The translations under genes and the position numbers were made by a program. The notes beneath the pieces are model-generated. The model was not told where the DNA came from, did no database searches, and worked only from the letters and a program-made list of their open reading frames with translations. A DNA stretch of 64,000 nt from Flaccisagitta enflata (lineage: Eukaryota; Chaetognatha; Sagittoidea; Aphragmophora), in assembly GCA_965153355.1 (NCBI GenBank), contig OZ231127.1, positions 37,882,001-37,946,000 of the forward strand, in the 5' to 3' direction. Numbering within the stretch: the first letter of the stretch is position 1; every line of letters starts with the position of its first letter. This document shows positions 51,249 through 63,900 of the stretch, piece after piece.

Positions 51249-51536
51249 TACGGTTATCTAACGTCCTGCTCATGGTCATGGAGACATGTATTTTTACAGG
51301 ATGCATAAGCACGACAAACAGGGAGACTGATACGGAGAGACAAAGCATAGTAAGTGTTAATGAACATACAGACAAACAGAAAAGGAGGGAGAGAAAGAAA
51401 CAGCGGCAAAAGCGATAGAAATAGACACGAAAAAAAGTCTGAATTTGCATGTAAATCGACAATCTAAGTCAATCAGCTTTCTCTCCCTCATTCGCCACAC
51501 TGTGGCGGTTTGTGGCATTGGATTGGGCAAAAAACT

Positions 51537-51651
<115 letters not shown>

Positions 51652-51970
51652 GACGGAAAGACAAAGAGATAGTCAGATATAAGTTCAGAGAGACAGACAG
51701 CGGAACAGACAGACAAAGAAATGCAGAGACCAATAGACAGACAAAAATATGGATGAAAGGAAATTCAGACAATCGTGTATGAGGTCAGACAGATAGACTG
51801 ACAAACGCAAGACAGACAGAGCCAGGACAAAAACGAAACAGAAACAGAGAGACAAAATATATGCTGGTATATTTTGAGTCTTCTTCTTTATCGAGGGACA
51901 AACCATGAAGCTATAATTGCCGCCGCACGTAAAGAATTTCCTGCGTCACTTTGCCCAATGGAATAAAGAC

Positions 51971-52590
51971 TTTTTAGTCTCGTGCTACGCGACTTTATAG
52001 CCACTTTTTGGTCTGCCTGTTGGTCCGTCGGTCTGTCGGTCTGTCCGTCCGTTTGTCCGTCCGTTCGTCCGTACGTCACAAAGTCGTTTTGAAGGCTTCT
52101 ATTGTGTTTATTATGTCTCTGGTTAGTAGAGACGAAACTTGCAAGAGTAAACAGCCATTTCAAATATTCTTTTGAAAAAATGGTTTGTCTGTCTGTCTGT
52201 CTGTCTGCAGGGGTGTATATTATTGAGTAGCTTTTGATTCCCCCCCCCCCCCCGCCTTTGATTTTCTTCCCCAAGACGCGTCGCGTCGCGTTTTTATATC
52301 TATGATTTTCTTCTCCATAGAGCAATGATACTATGTAGTTTCGGTTTAAAAAATGTTAAATTGTGCATGTGTTTTACTAATTGAGTTTTATGATTTAGTA
52401 CTGTCAAAAGTTATATTTTCCCCAAATTTTCTTTTTTCATTTTTCTTTTTTCCCCCTTTGGTTTCCTTCCCCATCTCCAGACCCTTTGATTCCCCCCCCC
52501 CTCAATAATATACAGGCCTGTCTGTCTGTCTGTCTGCCTGACGTTTTATGAAGTACCGACGCACGCGACTTAGGTGTTATGACCTTGTTT
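51971..52590 (-). mobile_element. HINE copy interrupted by a hAT-like MITE
   Basis: The left (3') end is 'ttttagtctcgtgctacgcg' and 'actttatag', followed by GTCC/GTCG units. The right (5') end is 'cgacgcacgcgacttaggtg' and 'ttatgaccttgttt'. A second CTGT array (52183-52207 and 52521-52535) is split by the MITE at 52208-52520. Confidence 0.7.
52208..52520. mobile_element. hAT-like MITE nested in a CTGT array
   Basis: The ends CAGGGGTGTATATTATTGAG and CTCAATAATATACAGGCCTG are inverted with two mismatches in 20. TCTGTCTG is found on both sides, so an 8-bp duplication is possible but cannot be told from the microsatellite itself. CAGGGG-type ends and 8-bp targets are usual for hAT elements. Poly-C runs lie just inside both ends. 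Confidence 0.7.
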
Positions 52591-52674
52591 TTTTATGGCT
52601 GCGCTCAGAATATCTCCAGAGTTAGACTTGACAAGATTATGAAGAACGATGGCACAGAAAAAAGCTTGGAGGAT

Positions 52675-52927
<253 letters not shown>

Positions 52928-52929
52928 AT

Positions 52930-53190
52930 GATTGCTGGGTGGTTAGAGGCTGGGTGTGGGAACTATCTTTGTTTCAGCTGATCCGACACTAAGTGAGGGT
53001 GATTTGTGCCCCTTGGGGAGGCTGCTGGGCCGGGTGGTTTGAGGCCGGGTATAAGAATTTCCTTTGGCTCGGCTGATACGGCTTGAAGTGGAGGTGATTA
53101 GCCTTTTGGTTGTTTTCTGGGTAGTTAGGGGCTGGATATGGGAAAATTACTTTGGCTCATCTGATTTGGGTCATAGTGTGATGGCGACGA
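52930..53190 (+). repeat. Three tandem units of about 85-90 bp
   Basis: Each has 'gctgggtggttagaggctgg', 'tttggctc' and 'gctgat' blocks, and the third is most diverged. Confidence 0.6.
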
Positions 53191-53199
53191 GGACGTGGA

Positions 53200-53950
53200 C
53201 GAAGTGCTGCATAGGCGGCCTCACGGACACAGGCCTCGCCGGCCCCGGCCTGGCCTGGCGGTGGAAAAGAGTAACGTGCGACTGCGGTGTCTTGTTCTTG
53301 ATCACTAACTTTGCGAGACACAAAAGACCAGCATGCTTAAATGGTGAGACGGGTCCCTAGCGGGGACGATATGCCTATCAGGCTATCTAGGATCTATGAC
53401 CATGATGATAATTTTCAACACCTGGGTGGTGAGCGGAGCTTTCACCTGCCAATCGTAAATCTATATTTCCAAAGGCTAAAGTCTGATTCTACGCTTCCGT
53501 TTTGGAATCCATCATATTTCATACATGAAACCTCACTTGTGTGAAAAGTCTGTGGGAACCAAGTTGCCGACGTCATTTTGAGTTCAGCGCCTTCAGGAAT
53601 CGAAATGGTTCATTAATTAGGAGATATTGAGACTTGATTGCGGCAATTTCGTCATACTCATGGTGGGGAGGGGGAAGAGTGAGAGGGAAGAGTGAGGAAC
53701 GAATTTGAGGCATGGTTCTGAAAAGAAATAGGGCATGATTCTGAAAAGAAATAAGGTGGGCGAAAAAGAGGTCCAGTTTGTTTGCATGAAAGTCATGAAA
53801 GAAATGAGACAAGTGCAGCGTTTTGGCTTTAAGAGATTTTTAGAGGAAATAAAAACAACATTCAGCCGGTGCACACATCTCCAGAACCTAAAGGCTCCGA
53901 CAAATTTTAGTTCCGAGATAGTGATGGTGAGAGGGGCTGCGGTCCTGGAG
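53200..53950. other. Unassigned stretch
   Basis: GC-rich near 53200-53300 (cggcctcacgg, ccggcctggcctgg) without a supportable frame. No RNA or element ends. Confidence 0.35.
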
Positions 53951-53959
53951 GAGCTTATG

Positions 53960-54500
53960 ACCATTGTTTCCACACAGGACGATTTTCTGAGTTGGGATCT
54001 TAGAGGACCAATCTGGGGTCTGAAGGGCCTGATTTAATGTCTGAGAATCCTGAAGAGCCTGATTTAGGGTCTGAGAGGCCAGAATTGGGTCTGGGAGGTC
54101 AGATTTGGGGTCTGAGGGGCTAGAATTAGTCGGGGAGCTCTGACTTGTGGTCTAAGAGGCTTGAGTTTGGGTCTGAGAGGTTCACTTTGGGGTCTCGTAG
54201 GTCGGTTTAAGAGTCTGAGAGGCAAGAATTGTAGTCTGGCAGGTCTCATTTGGGGTCTGATAGGCCTGATTTTGGGTGTGACGGGCTTGAAATAGGGTCT
54301 GCAAGGCCTGATTTGTAATCTCAAAGGCCTGAGTCAGGTCTGAGTGGTCTCATTTGGTGTCTGTTAGGACCGCATTGGGGTCTGAGAGGCTTGATTTGGG
54401 GTATTAGGGCCTATTTTGAGGCGGGGGGGGGGAACCGAAACGGAAACTGCGTGGAATCAAAGATCATCTCCCCCTCCGGGGCCGCTGCCCCCCCCCCCCC
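53960..54500. mobile_element. Family B relative with 20-22 bp minisatellite
   Basis: About 18 units of 'gggtctgagaggcctgattt' type (54000-54420) are followed by a poly-G run, 'catctccccctccggggcc' and 'gctgcccccc', the family B terminus. The unit differs from the 14-18 kb copies and resembles that at 3140-3540 in reverse. Confidence 0.55.
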
Positions 54501-54545
54501 GAGACAAAACAAAGAACGGAAAAAACAAAACAACGAATAATGAAT

Positions 54546-55110
<565 letters not shown>

Positions 55111-55397
55111 GCGATTGGAGAGTTAGAGTCTAGGGTCTGGGGAGGTAATGAAGCCGGAGACGACAAGAATTGATCCTTTGGCCTAGTTTCATTAGTTTTT
55201 GCCTTCATCACGCTCACGCGCGCCCAAAGTAAGGCTCAATTATGTCACGCGATTTGCATTGATTAATTTTGCTGTCCTTCTACTTCGTCGACGCCTCGAA
55301 TGAGGGGGAAAAATGGGTGACTCCACTTTGCGTTGGCGATGCCACAAAAACCTCGCTGTTTTTAAGCTGAAACAAAACAGAGGAAGGGAGAAATTCC

Positions 55398-55640
55398 AGT
55401 CGCGGACATGGTACTCTACACTTCGCCATGTCTGTCCATCTGCCCGTCCAGCAATCCATCAGTCCTTCCTTTGGAAATATTGTTTAGGTAAAGTTATAGG
55501 ATTGTTGTGGTGTAGGATATGGTAACGTATGTTATGGTGAAATTCTGTTGCACTGTAGTTTTTGTAGTACGGAAGTGCTGTCCCTGCCCAACTGTCCGAA
55601 ACCCTTAGTTTTACCCTGCGTCGGCAAATACAGTCATCTT
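55398..55640 (-). mobile_element. HINE copy, degraded
   Basis: 'cagtcgcggacatggtactc', 'tacacttcgccatgtctgtcc' and 'atctgcccgtccagcaatcc', then 'gtgctgtccctgcccaactg', correspond to the family in order. The 5' terminus is lost. Confidence 0.5.
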
Positions 55641-55681
55641 CATTATTTTTCTATTCGACCGCTTATCGACCTATACGCGAA

Positions 55682-56182
55682 TAAAAAAAAAAAAAAAAAA
55701 AAAAAGACGCACCTCTTTATGTATCTATAAAACAGATAACAAAAATTACTTTAACTATTTTCAATATGATTATTTTTAAAGATTTTCAAAAAATCTTTCA
55801 TTCAAAACCAACCCCAGGTCTGTATCTCAAACGGTTTAGGAGCTAGAGCTCTGCAAAGAGAAGCACTGTTATGCTAAAATACATTTTTTCATAAGGATTG
55901 CGAAACTGAAATAGGCAACATATTTACTCTAACTAATGCCATTTCTAAACGAAAAGAGATAAAATACCAGATTGGCGCCAAATAAAAGAACTTTTGAAGG
56001 GCTTTCAGATGACCTAAGATTTTGTTAAGTTTTGTTAAGAATCATAAGCAAAATTAGCTATTCAAAAATGTTTCTTTTTTTTTTTTTTAGTCGTATGGTT
56101 GGCATATACTCGGCCTCAATTTGCCTCTGTCTCTGTGTGTTAGTGTGTGTGTGTTAGTGTGTGTGTGTGTGTTAGTGTGTTA

Positions 56183-56244
<62 letters not shown>

Positions 56245-56246
56245 TT

Positions 56247-56295
<49 letters not shown>
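55682..56295. repeat. Poly-A, (TG)n and (TC)n with an unassigned spacer
   Basis: A-run 55682-55705, TG units with TTAG breaks 56130-56250 and TC 56251-56295. The AT-rich spacer 55740-56090 has no recognised feature. Confidence 0.85.
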
Positions 56296-56297
<2 letters not shown>

Positions 56298-56779
56298 CTT
56301 CTTTCTCATCTCGCACTTTTCCTCTAGCCGTGCGCACTTAAATCATCCCAAGCGGTTGTTTGTATGGTATTAAAAGAATTATGGTTTTTCTTTCGCTTTT
56401 TCTTTCTCTCCGAGATGTTGCAGAGGCCGTGATTCTTCGCCGCAGGTTTGTAAAGTCCGTCCAGTTATGGCCCAACTGGTGCCCCAGACTATAAAACACG
56501 AAAACAAAAAGAAGAAAAAGCCCGAGAGAAGAAGGCGAGCTTTTGAAAGCTGCATACATGACCTGGTTCTTTCTCACTTTTCTAATGGTTTGTTATGACA
56601 TTTTCACAGTCAGCGACGTGGTTGATGGCCAAGCCGATCGCCAAAAAGTTAGCCCAAAGCATCCCGGTCTCTCATGACTTTTCACCTTTTTAGATCCCTT
56701 TTTCTCTTTCTTTGATTCTATGTTTCCTTTTTTTTTTTCTGTCTTTCTCTCTGGAGCATGATGTTCTCTCTTTCATTCT

Positions 56780-56799
56780 TTTATCCTTCATTCATTCAT

Positions 56800-56839
<40 letters not shown>

Positions 56840-57239
56840 TCATTTTTTTTTTCTTTTTCTTTTTTTTTTTGTTTTTTTGTTTTTTTGTTTTCTTTTTCTT
56901 CTTTTCTTCTTTCTTCTTTTCTTTTTTTTCTTTTTTTCTTTTTTCTTTTTCTTTTTTTCTTTTTCTTTTTTCTTTTTTCTTTTTTTTCTTTTTCTTTTTC
57001 TTTTTTCTTTTTTCTTTTCTTCTTTTTCTCTTTTTCTTTTTTTTTGTCTTTTTCTTTTTCTTTTTTTTTTCCTTTTTCTTTCTCTTTTTTTCTTTCATTT
57101 TTCTTTTTCTTTTTTCTTCTTCCTTTCTTTTTCTTCTTTCTTCTTTTCTTCTTCTTCTTTTTCTTTTTCTTTTTTCTTTTTTTTCTCTTCTTTTTCTTTT
57201 TCTTTCCTTTTTTCTTTTTTCTTTTTTCCTATCTTCATT

Positions 57240-57304
<65 letters not shown>

Positions 57305-57305
57305 T
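56780..57305. repeat. Polypyrimidine tract with TTTC arrays at both ends
   Basis: TTTC units at 56799-56839 and 57237-57302 flank about 400 bp of irregular T/C sequence. The poly-F/S/L frames are artefacts. Confidence 0.95.
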
Positions 57306-57349
57306 TTATGACAGTTACAAACACAGAAGTGACGTAGTTCCCTAGGATC

Positions 57350-57864
57350 CATATGACATCAGTGCAGTAGACAGGTTTGTTCCGACCCCCGTTACATTGA
57401 CGGCATCAGCATTCGAGAGAGTTGACTTCCTCCTTTCACGTTTGAAAAATGGCGGGCGTCTGACGTTAATGTGCAAACATTACGGAGAGTATGAAATTGA
57501 TGTGTGGATCCGATAGTCATTTTCCACGTGGAAGTCGCAGCCATTTCAAACGTGCAACGCGCAGCAGTTTTCTTTACCTACGTGCCACATTTAGCCCATT
57601 TCACCGCGTCACTTGCAGCTACTTTCCGTGTGCCTCATAAAGCGATCCTCTTGGAGCTACAAGCGCTATTCTCAGACAACTGATATTTTTCGTTGTTTTC
57701 AGAAAGTTTCAATCGTTTTCAAGACAAGTTTTAAAGAGAAGATCTCTGGAAATATTAGAGACCATGACAAAGACAATTAAATGAAATTTGGTGACCTGAC
57801 GCAAAATCAAATAAAGGATGAAGATTCAAGAATCACATGCCAGTAAGAAATAAGGGAAGGAAAA

Positions 57865-57940
<76 letters not shown>

Positions 57941-58160
57941 AAAAGCCAAGTATATAAAAAGATAAGCGCGAGTTAAGAGAAGGCGAAAGGTCAGAAGGTC
58001 AAAGAGGGCAGAGGATTTCGGTGGCCTCATTGAGTGACGTCGAAAATAAATGAGCCGACCAAAGAAGGAGGAACAGTCTCAAAGATGGTCAATGTGATCA
58101 GTAAGTATTTGCCAAGACTTAAAATGCAGGAAACGTCGGGAATGTACGGTCGTTTATCAA
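57350..58160. other. Unassigned stretch with a (GAAA)n array
   Basis: (GAAA)n runs 57864-57941. I see no gene or element ends in the remainder. Confidence 0.45.
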
Positions 58161-58164
58161 AAGA

Positions 58165-58205
58165 AAAACAAGGCCAACACCTATAAGTAGGGAAGTATGA
58201 CGTAA
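58165..58205 (+). mobile_element. Solo HINE 5' end
   Basis: 'aaaacaaggccaacacctat' and 'aagt' are identical to the start of the element at 62633, then the similarity ends. Confidence 0.5.
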
Positions 58206-58384
58206 ATTTTTTTTCTCATCAAACTCCCCATTATGGGTATCAATTGATGCAGAATTGTAAGGGCTTTCATTTGATGCCCCACAACACCTGTTATATTTCA
58301 TTTTGCAAGTTATTTCACATCAAAGAGTGATAGCCATAGTTTAGATAAATCTGTCACTTGCTTTATCCTCGATGTTATTCATAT

Positions 58385-58580
58385 TTTTAGTCGCGTGCTA
58401 CGCGACTCTACACCCCGCTTTGTCCGTCCATCCGTCGGTCCATCCGTCCGTCACACTTTACTTTTTTTGGGTTTTTGCGGTTTTTGGCCTCACTGCTCCT
58501 GCCCAAATGATGGAGTGACCTCAATTATGGCCCCTGCCCACCCGCACGCGACTGGGGTAGCCGTGTATCCGGCCTTGTTT
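58385..58580 (-). mobile_element. HINE copy, full length, best preserved
   Basis: It begins TTTTAGTCGCGTGCTACGCG and 'actctacaccccgctttgtcc', and continues with GTCC/GTCG units and 'cacactttactttttt'. Then 'ggcctcactgctcctgccca', 'gtgacctcaattatggcccc' and 'tgcccacccgcacgcgactg' follow, and it ends 'gtagccgtgtatccggcctt' plus GTTT. Almost every block is shared with 22812-23040 in reverse. Confidence 0.88.
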
Positions 58581-58599
58581 GCATAGAAAGGGGACTTTT

Positions 58600-59130
58600 T
58601 TACCTTAAACTATGAAAAGAATCATTTTTATACACACAAAGGCTGTATTTTGTTATTTTATTCTAGAATAATTTCAAAATCAACCACAGGGCAATGGAAA
58701 TGATGCATGCCAAATAGTAGTGATTTTTTCATAATAAAATTTTATCGTTTTTGCAATAAGGCAAATTTAAAGGAAAAGTATATGTGATGAAATGTAAACG
58801 TGACTGACACATTGTGTAGCAAAGGGGGTGTAGTGAGTGTCATTGCCCTTTAGCTGGGTATCTTAACATAATTCAGTGTTTTGTTTTGAACATATGAGCG
58901 TAAGTTGGTATTTGCTAGTTGTGTGGCCTAGCATGTAAAAAATATGTTTAGTCATTATAATCCCACTATCTATTTTGAATAGTGGATGAAATTTAGCTTT
59001 AGAGAGGGCTTGGGGGTGCCTAAACTGCTTTTACTTTTGGCACCTCCCTTCCTCATATGTTATACAGGTGTGTAGTATAAATGAGTGTTAGTTGTCCTGG
59101 TGGCATTGCATTTGATTTAAGGAATATCTT
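58600..59130. other. Unassigned stretch
   Basis: AT-rich, with no coding, RNA or repeat feature recognised. Confidence 0.4.
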
Positions 59131-59136
59131 CTTGTC

Positions 59137-59478
59137 AGTGGGGGGGTCGGTATCAACTAACTTTGGAAATGTCACTCTGACATTTGGCTAAAGTGTGCAC
59201 AATAACATTATATAAACGCATGTAAAAGGAAAATGGGGTCGCATCATATGATTTACAGTCGTGCCACACCCCTTATTTACATTGTAATGAATAGGGAGAA
59301 GGAAGAGGAAGAGGAAGCTCCTATACTTTACTATGGGAAAGGTAGGGTTGGCACGACTGTAAATGATGAAGTCTCATGAACTTTTCTTTCTAGTTATTAA
59401 GTTGATTTGTAATTGCGCATGGCCTGGTCATATGTCCGATTGGCATTTTCAAACTTGGTTGATACCGACCCCCCCACT
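59137..59478. mobile_element. MITE-like foldback with AGTGGGGGGGTCGG ends
   Basis: The outer ends (AGTGGGGGGGTCGGTATCAA and inverse) pair over about 45 bp. An inner pair, 'tttacagtcgtgcca' at about 59250 and its inverse at about 59351, adds a second stem. TGTC lies outside both ends, a possible 4-5 bp target duplication. It is 342 bp and non-coding. Confidence 0.65.
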
Positions 59479-59489
59479 TGTCAGTTGCC

Positions 59490-60185
59490 ATGCAATGTTA
59501 TGTCAATTGATTTGTTTGTTGGTTGGTTGGTTTGCTGTTAATTTGGTCGCTCCATCAAGAGGCTGCTATAGCTTTTGGGCCCTCCACACCTCTCATCATA
59601 TAGTTATGTGTACTAGGGTGATTGAAAATATATCTGAGACAAAGTTGAGGATTCCTAAAATAACCCTTGGACAACACCAGGACAAGTATAGGGCAGCTAG
59701 AGGTTAACCGTAGGACATTATAGGTTAAGATTGAGATTTCAGTGTGACAGGTATGGGTCAACCTGCACACAACTGTAATACAAACTTATACAAATCTATA
59801 ATAATTCTTGGACACCAAAATACAAATTTATTATTTAAATGGGCTAACTTTATGGAACTACAGCATTATTCAGGATCAATTGAAAATTTTTCTGAAGATT
59901 GATTTGCAATCACCATTGTCATATTGTTCAATCCCCAAGAGTACAGCCGAGTACAGGCTCTTTTGTTCGCATAATTAAAGTTTATATCATAGTATTCTTA
60001 ATCCTGAATTAATGGAGATTTTAAATGCGACAAAAAAAGGTCAATCCTGTTATTTTGGGTCTTATGATGCTGAACCAACTTAGTATAATCACTATTTAAG
60101 CATTTATAACAATAGAATTCAAAAATATAAGCACATTAAAAATTTCAGTCAACTTTTTTCTATGATGCTTCATCCCTGAAACAGC
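59490..60185. other. Unassigned stretch
   Basis: No supportable gene, RNA or repeat. Confidence 0.4.
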
Positions 60186-60189
60186 TGAG

Positions 60190-60423
60190 CAAACATTCCT
60201 ACTATAAGTCGCGTGCGAGACTTACAGATTTACTTAGAATGACTTAAAATGACTAAAAATGACTGAGAATGATTCAGTATACTCTCAAATGACTTTAAAT
60301 GACTCAAAGAAATAAAATTGATGAAAAAGTAAAAGTGTGAGGGACCAACAGACTGAACGACGGACGGACGGACGGACGGACGGACAAAGCGGGATGTAGA
60401 GTCGCGTGCACGCGACTAAAAAA
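60190..60423 (+). mobile_element. HINE copy with short 'gacttaaaat' array
   Basis: After 'ctataagtcgcgtgcgagac' comes about 80 bp of 'gacttaaaat'-type decamers (60230-60305). Then 'aaaagtaaaagtgtgaggga', six CGGA units, 'aaagcgggatgtagag' and the perfect hairpin GTCGCGTGCACGCGAC with TAAAAAA follow. Confidence 0.8.
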
Positions 60424-60891
60424 GGTCGTTGGTCAACGATACTTTGCCAAGACTGAAAAAAAAGAACTCAGTTTGCCATGGTACTGCTATTTCTGCACCA
60501 CCAACCCTGAAAATCTATCGCCAAAAGTATCTGTTTACATATCTGTTTAAATATCTGTTTAAATATTCGGATAGAACAATGTATGGGGCATTTGGGTGCC
60601 TCACATAGCAAAGGTTGGGAAGTGCTATTTGGCCTACTTATCTTATCTGGAGTGGTCCATTTCAGAACCTTCAACATTATTTTTCTCAAAAACTATTCAT
60701 GTTCCACTTTTTAGCGACCTTTTTGTGAGATCTAATTTGCATAATTCTTATTGTTATCATTGTTTTTATTTTTGTCAACTAAAAAGCGACAATCCAAACA
60801 GCAGTGTCATCTAATATTGCTACAGTCTACTTAACAATTTACAGATAAATGGGGGAAAGGGAGATGTGGGGAAAGAAAAAAAAGCAATTTC

Positions 60892-61180
60892 ATAATATTT
60901 CATTACGTTCTCTTTCCTCGATCTCTCGCAGGAGACTAGACAAAGATTTCAGAAAACCGTTAATGTCATACACAATATGATTTAAAAAGCGCAATCTTGA
61001 TTTTTCAAAAACCTTTTCGATTGAATCAAAGTCGTCAAATTCTTTGCGATCTTCGAAATCCAAACATTTTGCGTATAGCATTGTTAACAGCTACATTCAA
61101 TTCATTTTCATCCGATGTACAGAGTTCTTCGACTGCCGCAACATGATCAACTTGAGTTAAATGAGTCATTTGGGCAAACA
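60892..61180 (-). pseudogene. LINE reverse transcriptase C-terminal remnant, weak
   Basis: On the minus strand a frame reading VAVNNAIRKMFGFRR joins after a frameshift near 61060 to EFDDFDSIEKVFEKSRLRFLNHI. The pattern (NNAIRKIF, then a hydrophobic-basic segment) resembles the region after the reverse transcriptase domain of many LINE ORF2 proteins. It is too short and broken to place. Confidence 0.35.
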
Positions 61181-61189
61181 GCGCAATAA

Positions 61190-62210
61190 ATCAATAATTC
61201 GATATGCTGATGTTCTAGGAAATGGACAGAATTATTTTCTTCTTTTATCCGCTTTATGAATAAGCTCTTTCATAGTGTGTGTTTTGATATTTACTTCTAT
61301 TCTTAATTTCTTATAAACGCCATGATTTGCTAAGTAGGTTAACAAAACTATGTACACGGATTTTTCCATGGGTAAATTCCAGACATTATAAAAAATGGGA
61401 GATGAAGAAATGAAAAAAAGATGTGATCTTCATGTTTTTTTCTCCTTAGATAACCTATGTATGGGAAATGCCAAAATGGTGCATGAGCGGGGTACTTTTT
61501 TCATCAAAAGCCTACGCGTACCAAGCAATCTAGACAAATGATTAAAAACCACGCGAAAGAACGCAGAGGCGAACCCTGATGTTTAAAGGGATATATTTAA
61601 AGTAATAAAGATGGTGGACTATCAAACTTCCGACAGTTTGATCAGATGAAACCAGACTAAACGAAAAAGTCGAGATCAGAAACACATACATCTCACTTAC
61701 TCTTTCTCACTTGACGAGGTGAGGCCTTCTTACATATTCATGACCTCATCCATCACAATTTCCTTCATTTTGACACTTCGGAGATTCGTTTAAGCTGCGG
61801 ACTCAGCTGTATATCACAATATAAAACGGTGGGTAGCTACTGTTGGACCATCAATCAATCAATTAGTAGGTTTGATTTCATCGGATGGTCAGGCAAAAGT
61901 GAATTAAGTAAGGCCGTGGCTGTTTTTTTAGTTATCAACTTTATTCAACTGCAGTAAGGCAGCGAAGAAAAAAGTTTTATTTGTCACACAAATTTGAGAA
62001 TAATCGTGCCATCAAATTCAAAACTAAGACAGATTAATGAAAAACAGAGCTAGGACCCAAATACGATCCAAATGAGAGACACAACAAAAAATATGATTAT
62101 GGTTGGGTTTATTATGAATGTTGGGTTTATGATGAATTGTTTGTCTTTCCATCTTTTTGAGTTTTCAGACATAGAGAGTCTTTTTTTTCTCCCTTCAAAA
62201 CTTTCGCAAA
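61190..62210. other. Unassigned stretch
   Basis: No gene, RNA or element that I can support. Confidence 0.4.
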
Positions 62211-62220
62211 CTGTGAAACA

Positions 62221-62222
62221 CA

Positions 62223-62298
<76 letters not shown>

Positions 62299-62505
62299 AC
62301 ACACACACACATACACACGAAACGCACGCGTGCATTATTTTCCTCCATTGTCTCATTCCCATTCCGAGGTTTTTGTGGATCCCAGTTTGGGACGATAATC
62401 TCCGTTGCTCAGCACGCCATTAGGATGCTGGCGTCACCACGCCCAACTCTTGCCGGCCTTCCTATGCCCTACTTTCCCTCTAATTCTCATCATCTTTTTT
62501 TTCTC

Positions 62506-62596
<91 letters not shown>
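62221..62596. repeat. (AC)n and (CT)n arrays
   Basis: AC 62221-62310 with TAC breaks at the end, and CT 62513-62596. Confidence 0.95.
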
Positions 62597-62600
<4 letters not shown>

Positions 62601-62732
62601 CTTCATGGTTTCTCACTGAACTCATTTTCTTGAAACAAGGCCAACACCTATAAGTCGCGTGCAGGACAAAAATAACTGAACTGACCTGACTCCTTATTGT
62701 ATCTTTTTATCGAAAATCAGACTTAAACGCAA

Positions 62733-63200
62733 CCCAAAACAGACCCAAACCAGACTCAAACCAGACTCAAACCAGACTCAAACCAGACTCAAACCAGACT
62801 CAAACCAGATTCAAACCAGAATTAAACCAGACCAAAACCAGACCTAAATCAGACATAAATTAGACATAAATCAGACATAAACCAGACATAAACCAGACAT
62901 AAACCAGATTCAAGCCAAACTCAAACCAGACTCAAACCAGACTCAAACCAGACTCAAACCAAACTCAAACCATGTTCAAACCAGACTCAAACCAGACTCA
63001 AACCAGACTTAAACCAGACCAAAACCAGGCTCAAACCAGGCTCAAACCAGGCTCTAACCAGAATCAAACCAGACTCAAACCAGACTCAAACCGGACTCAA
63101 ACCAGACTCAAACCAGACTCAAACCAGAATTAAACCAGACCAAAACCAGACCAAAACCAGACCTAGATCAGACCTAAATCAAACATAAACCAGAAAAACC
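62733..63200 (+). repeat. Minisatellite, unit 11 bp (CAGACTCAAAC)
   Basis: About 42 units, with variant blocks CAGACATAAAC and CAGACCAAAAC spread as runs, which indicates local expansion of variants. A short 'cagcagacttcaac' run follows to about 63275. Confidence 0.9.
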
Positions 63201-63280
63201 AGCAGACTTCAACCAGCAGACTTCAACCAGCAGACTTCAACCAGCAGACTTTAATCAGCAGATTTTAACCAGCAAACTTT

Positions 63281-63900
63281 AACCAAAAATGACCAAAAAT
63301 GACCAAAAATGACCAAAATGACCAAAATGACCAAAATGACCAAAAATGACCAAAAATGACCAAAATGACCAAAAATGACCAAAAATGATCAAAAATGACC
63401 AAAAATGACCAAAAATGACCAAAAATGACCAAAAACGACCAAAAAGGATCAAAAAGGACCATAAATGACCAAAAAGGACCATAAATGACCAGAAATGGCC
63501 AAAAAGGATCAAAAATGATCAAAAATGACCAAAAATGATCAAAAATGACCAAAAATGACCAAAAATGACCAAAATGATCAAAAATGACCAAAAATGACCA
63601 AAAATGACCAAAAATGACCAAAAACAACCAAAAATGACCAAAAATGATCAAAAATGACCAAAAATGATCAAAAATGACCAAAAATGACCAAAACTGACCA
63701 AAAATAACCAAAATAAACAAAATGAACAAAATGACCAAAAATGATCAAACGGACCAAAAATGACCAAAATGACCAAAATGACCAAAATTGACCAAAAATG
63801 ACAAAAAATGACAAAAAATGATCAAAAAAGATCAAAAATTATCAAAAATGGCCAAAATTGACCAAAATGACCAAAATGACCAAAATGACCAAAAATGGCC
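63281..63900 (+). repeat. Minisatellite, unit 10 bp (CAAAAATGAC), A-tracts in phase
   Basis: About 60 units of ACCAAAAATG, with 9-bp units (A4) and GATC variants interspersed. A run of five As recurs every 10 bp. The phenylalanine/tryptophan-rich frames on the minus strand are artefacts. Confidence 0.93.
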
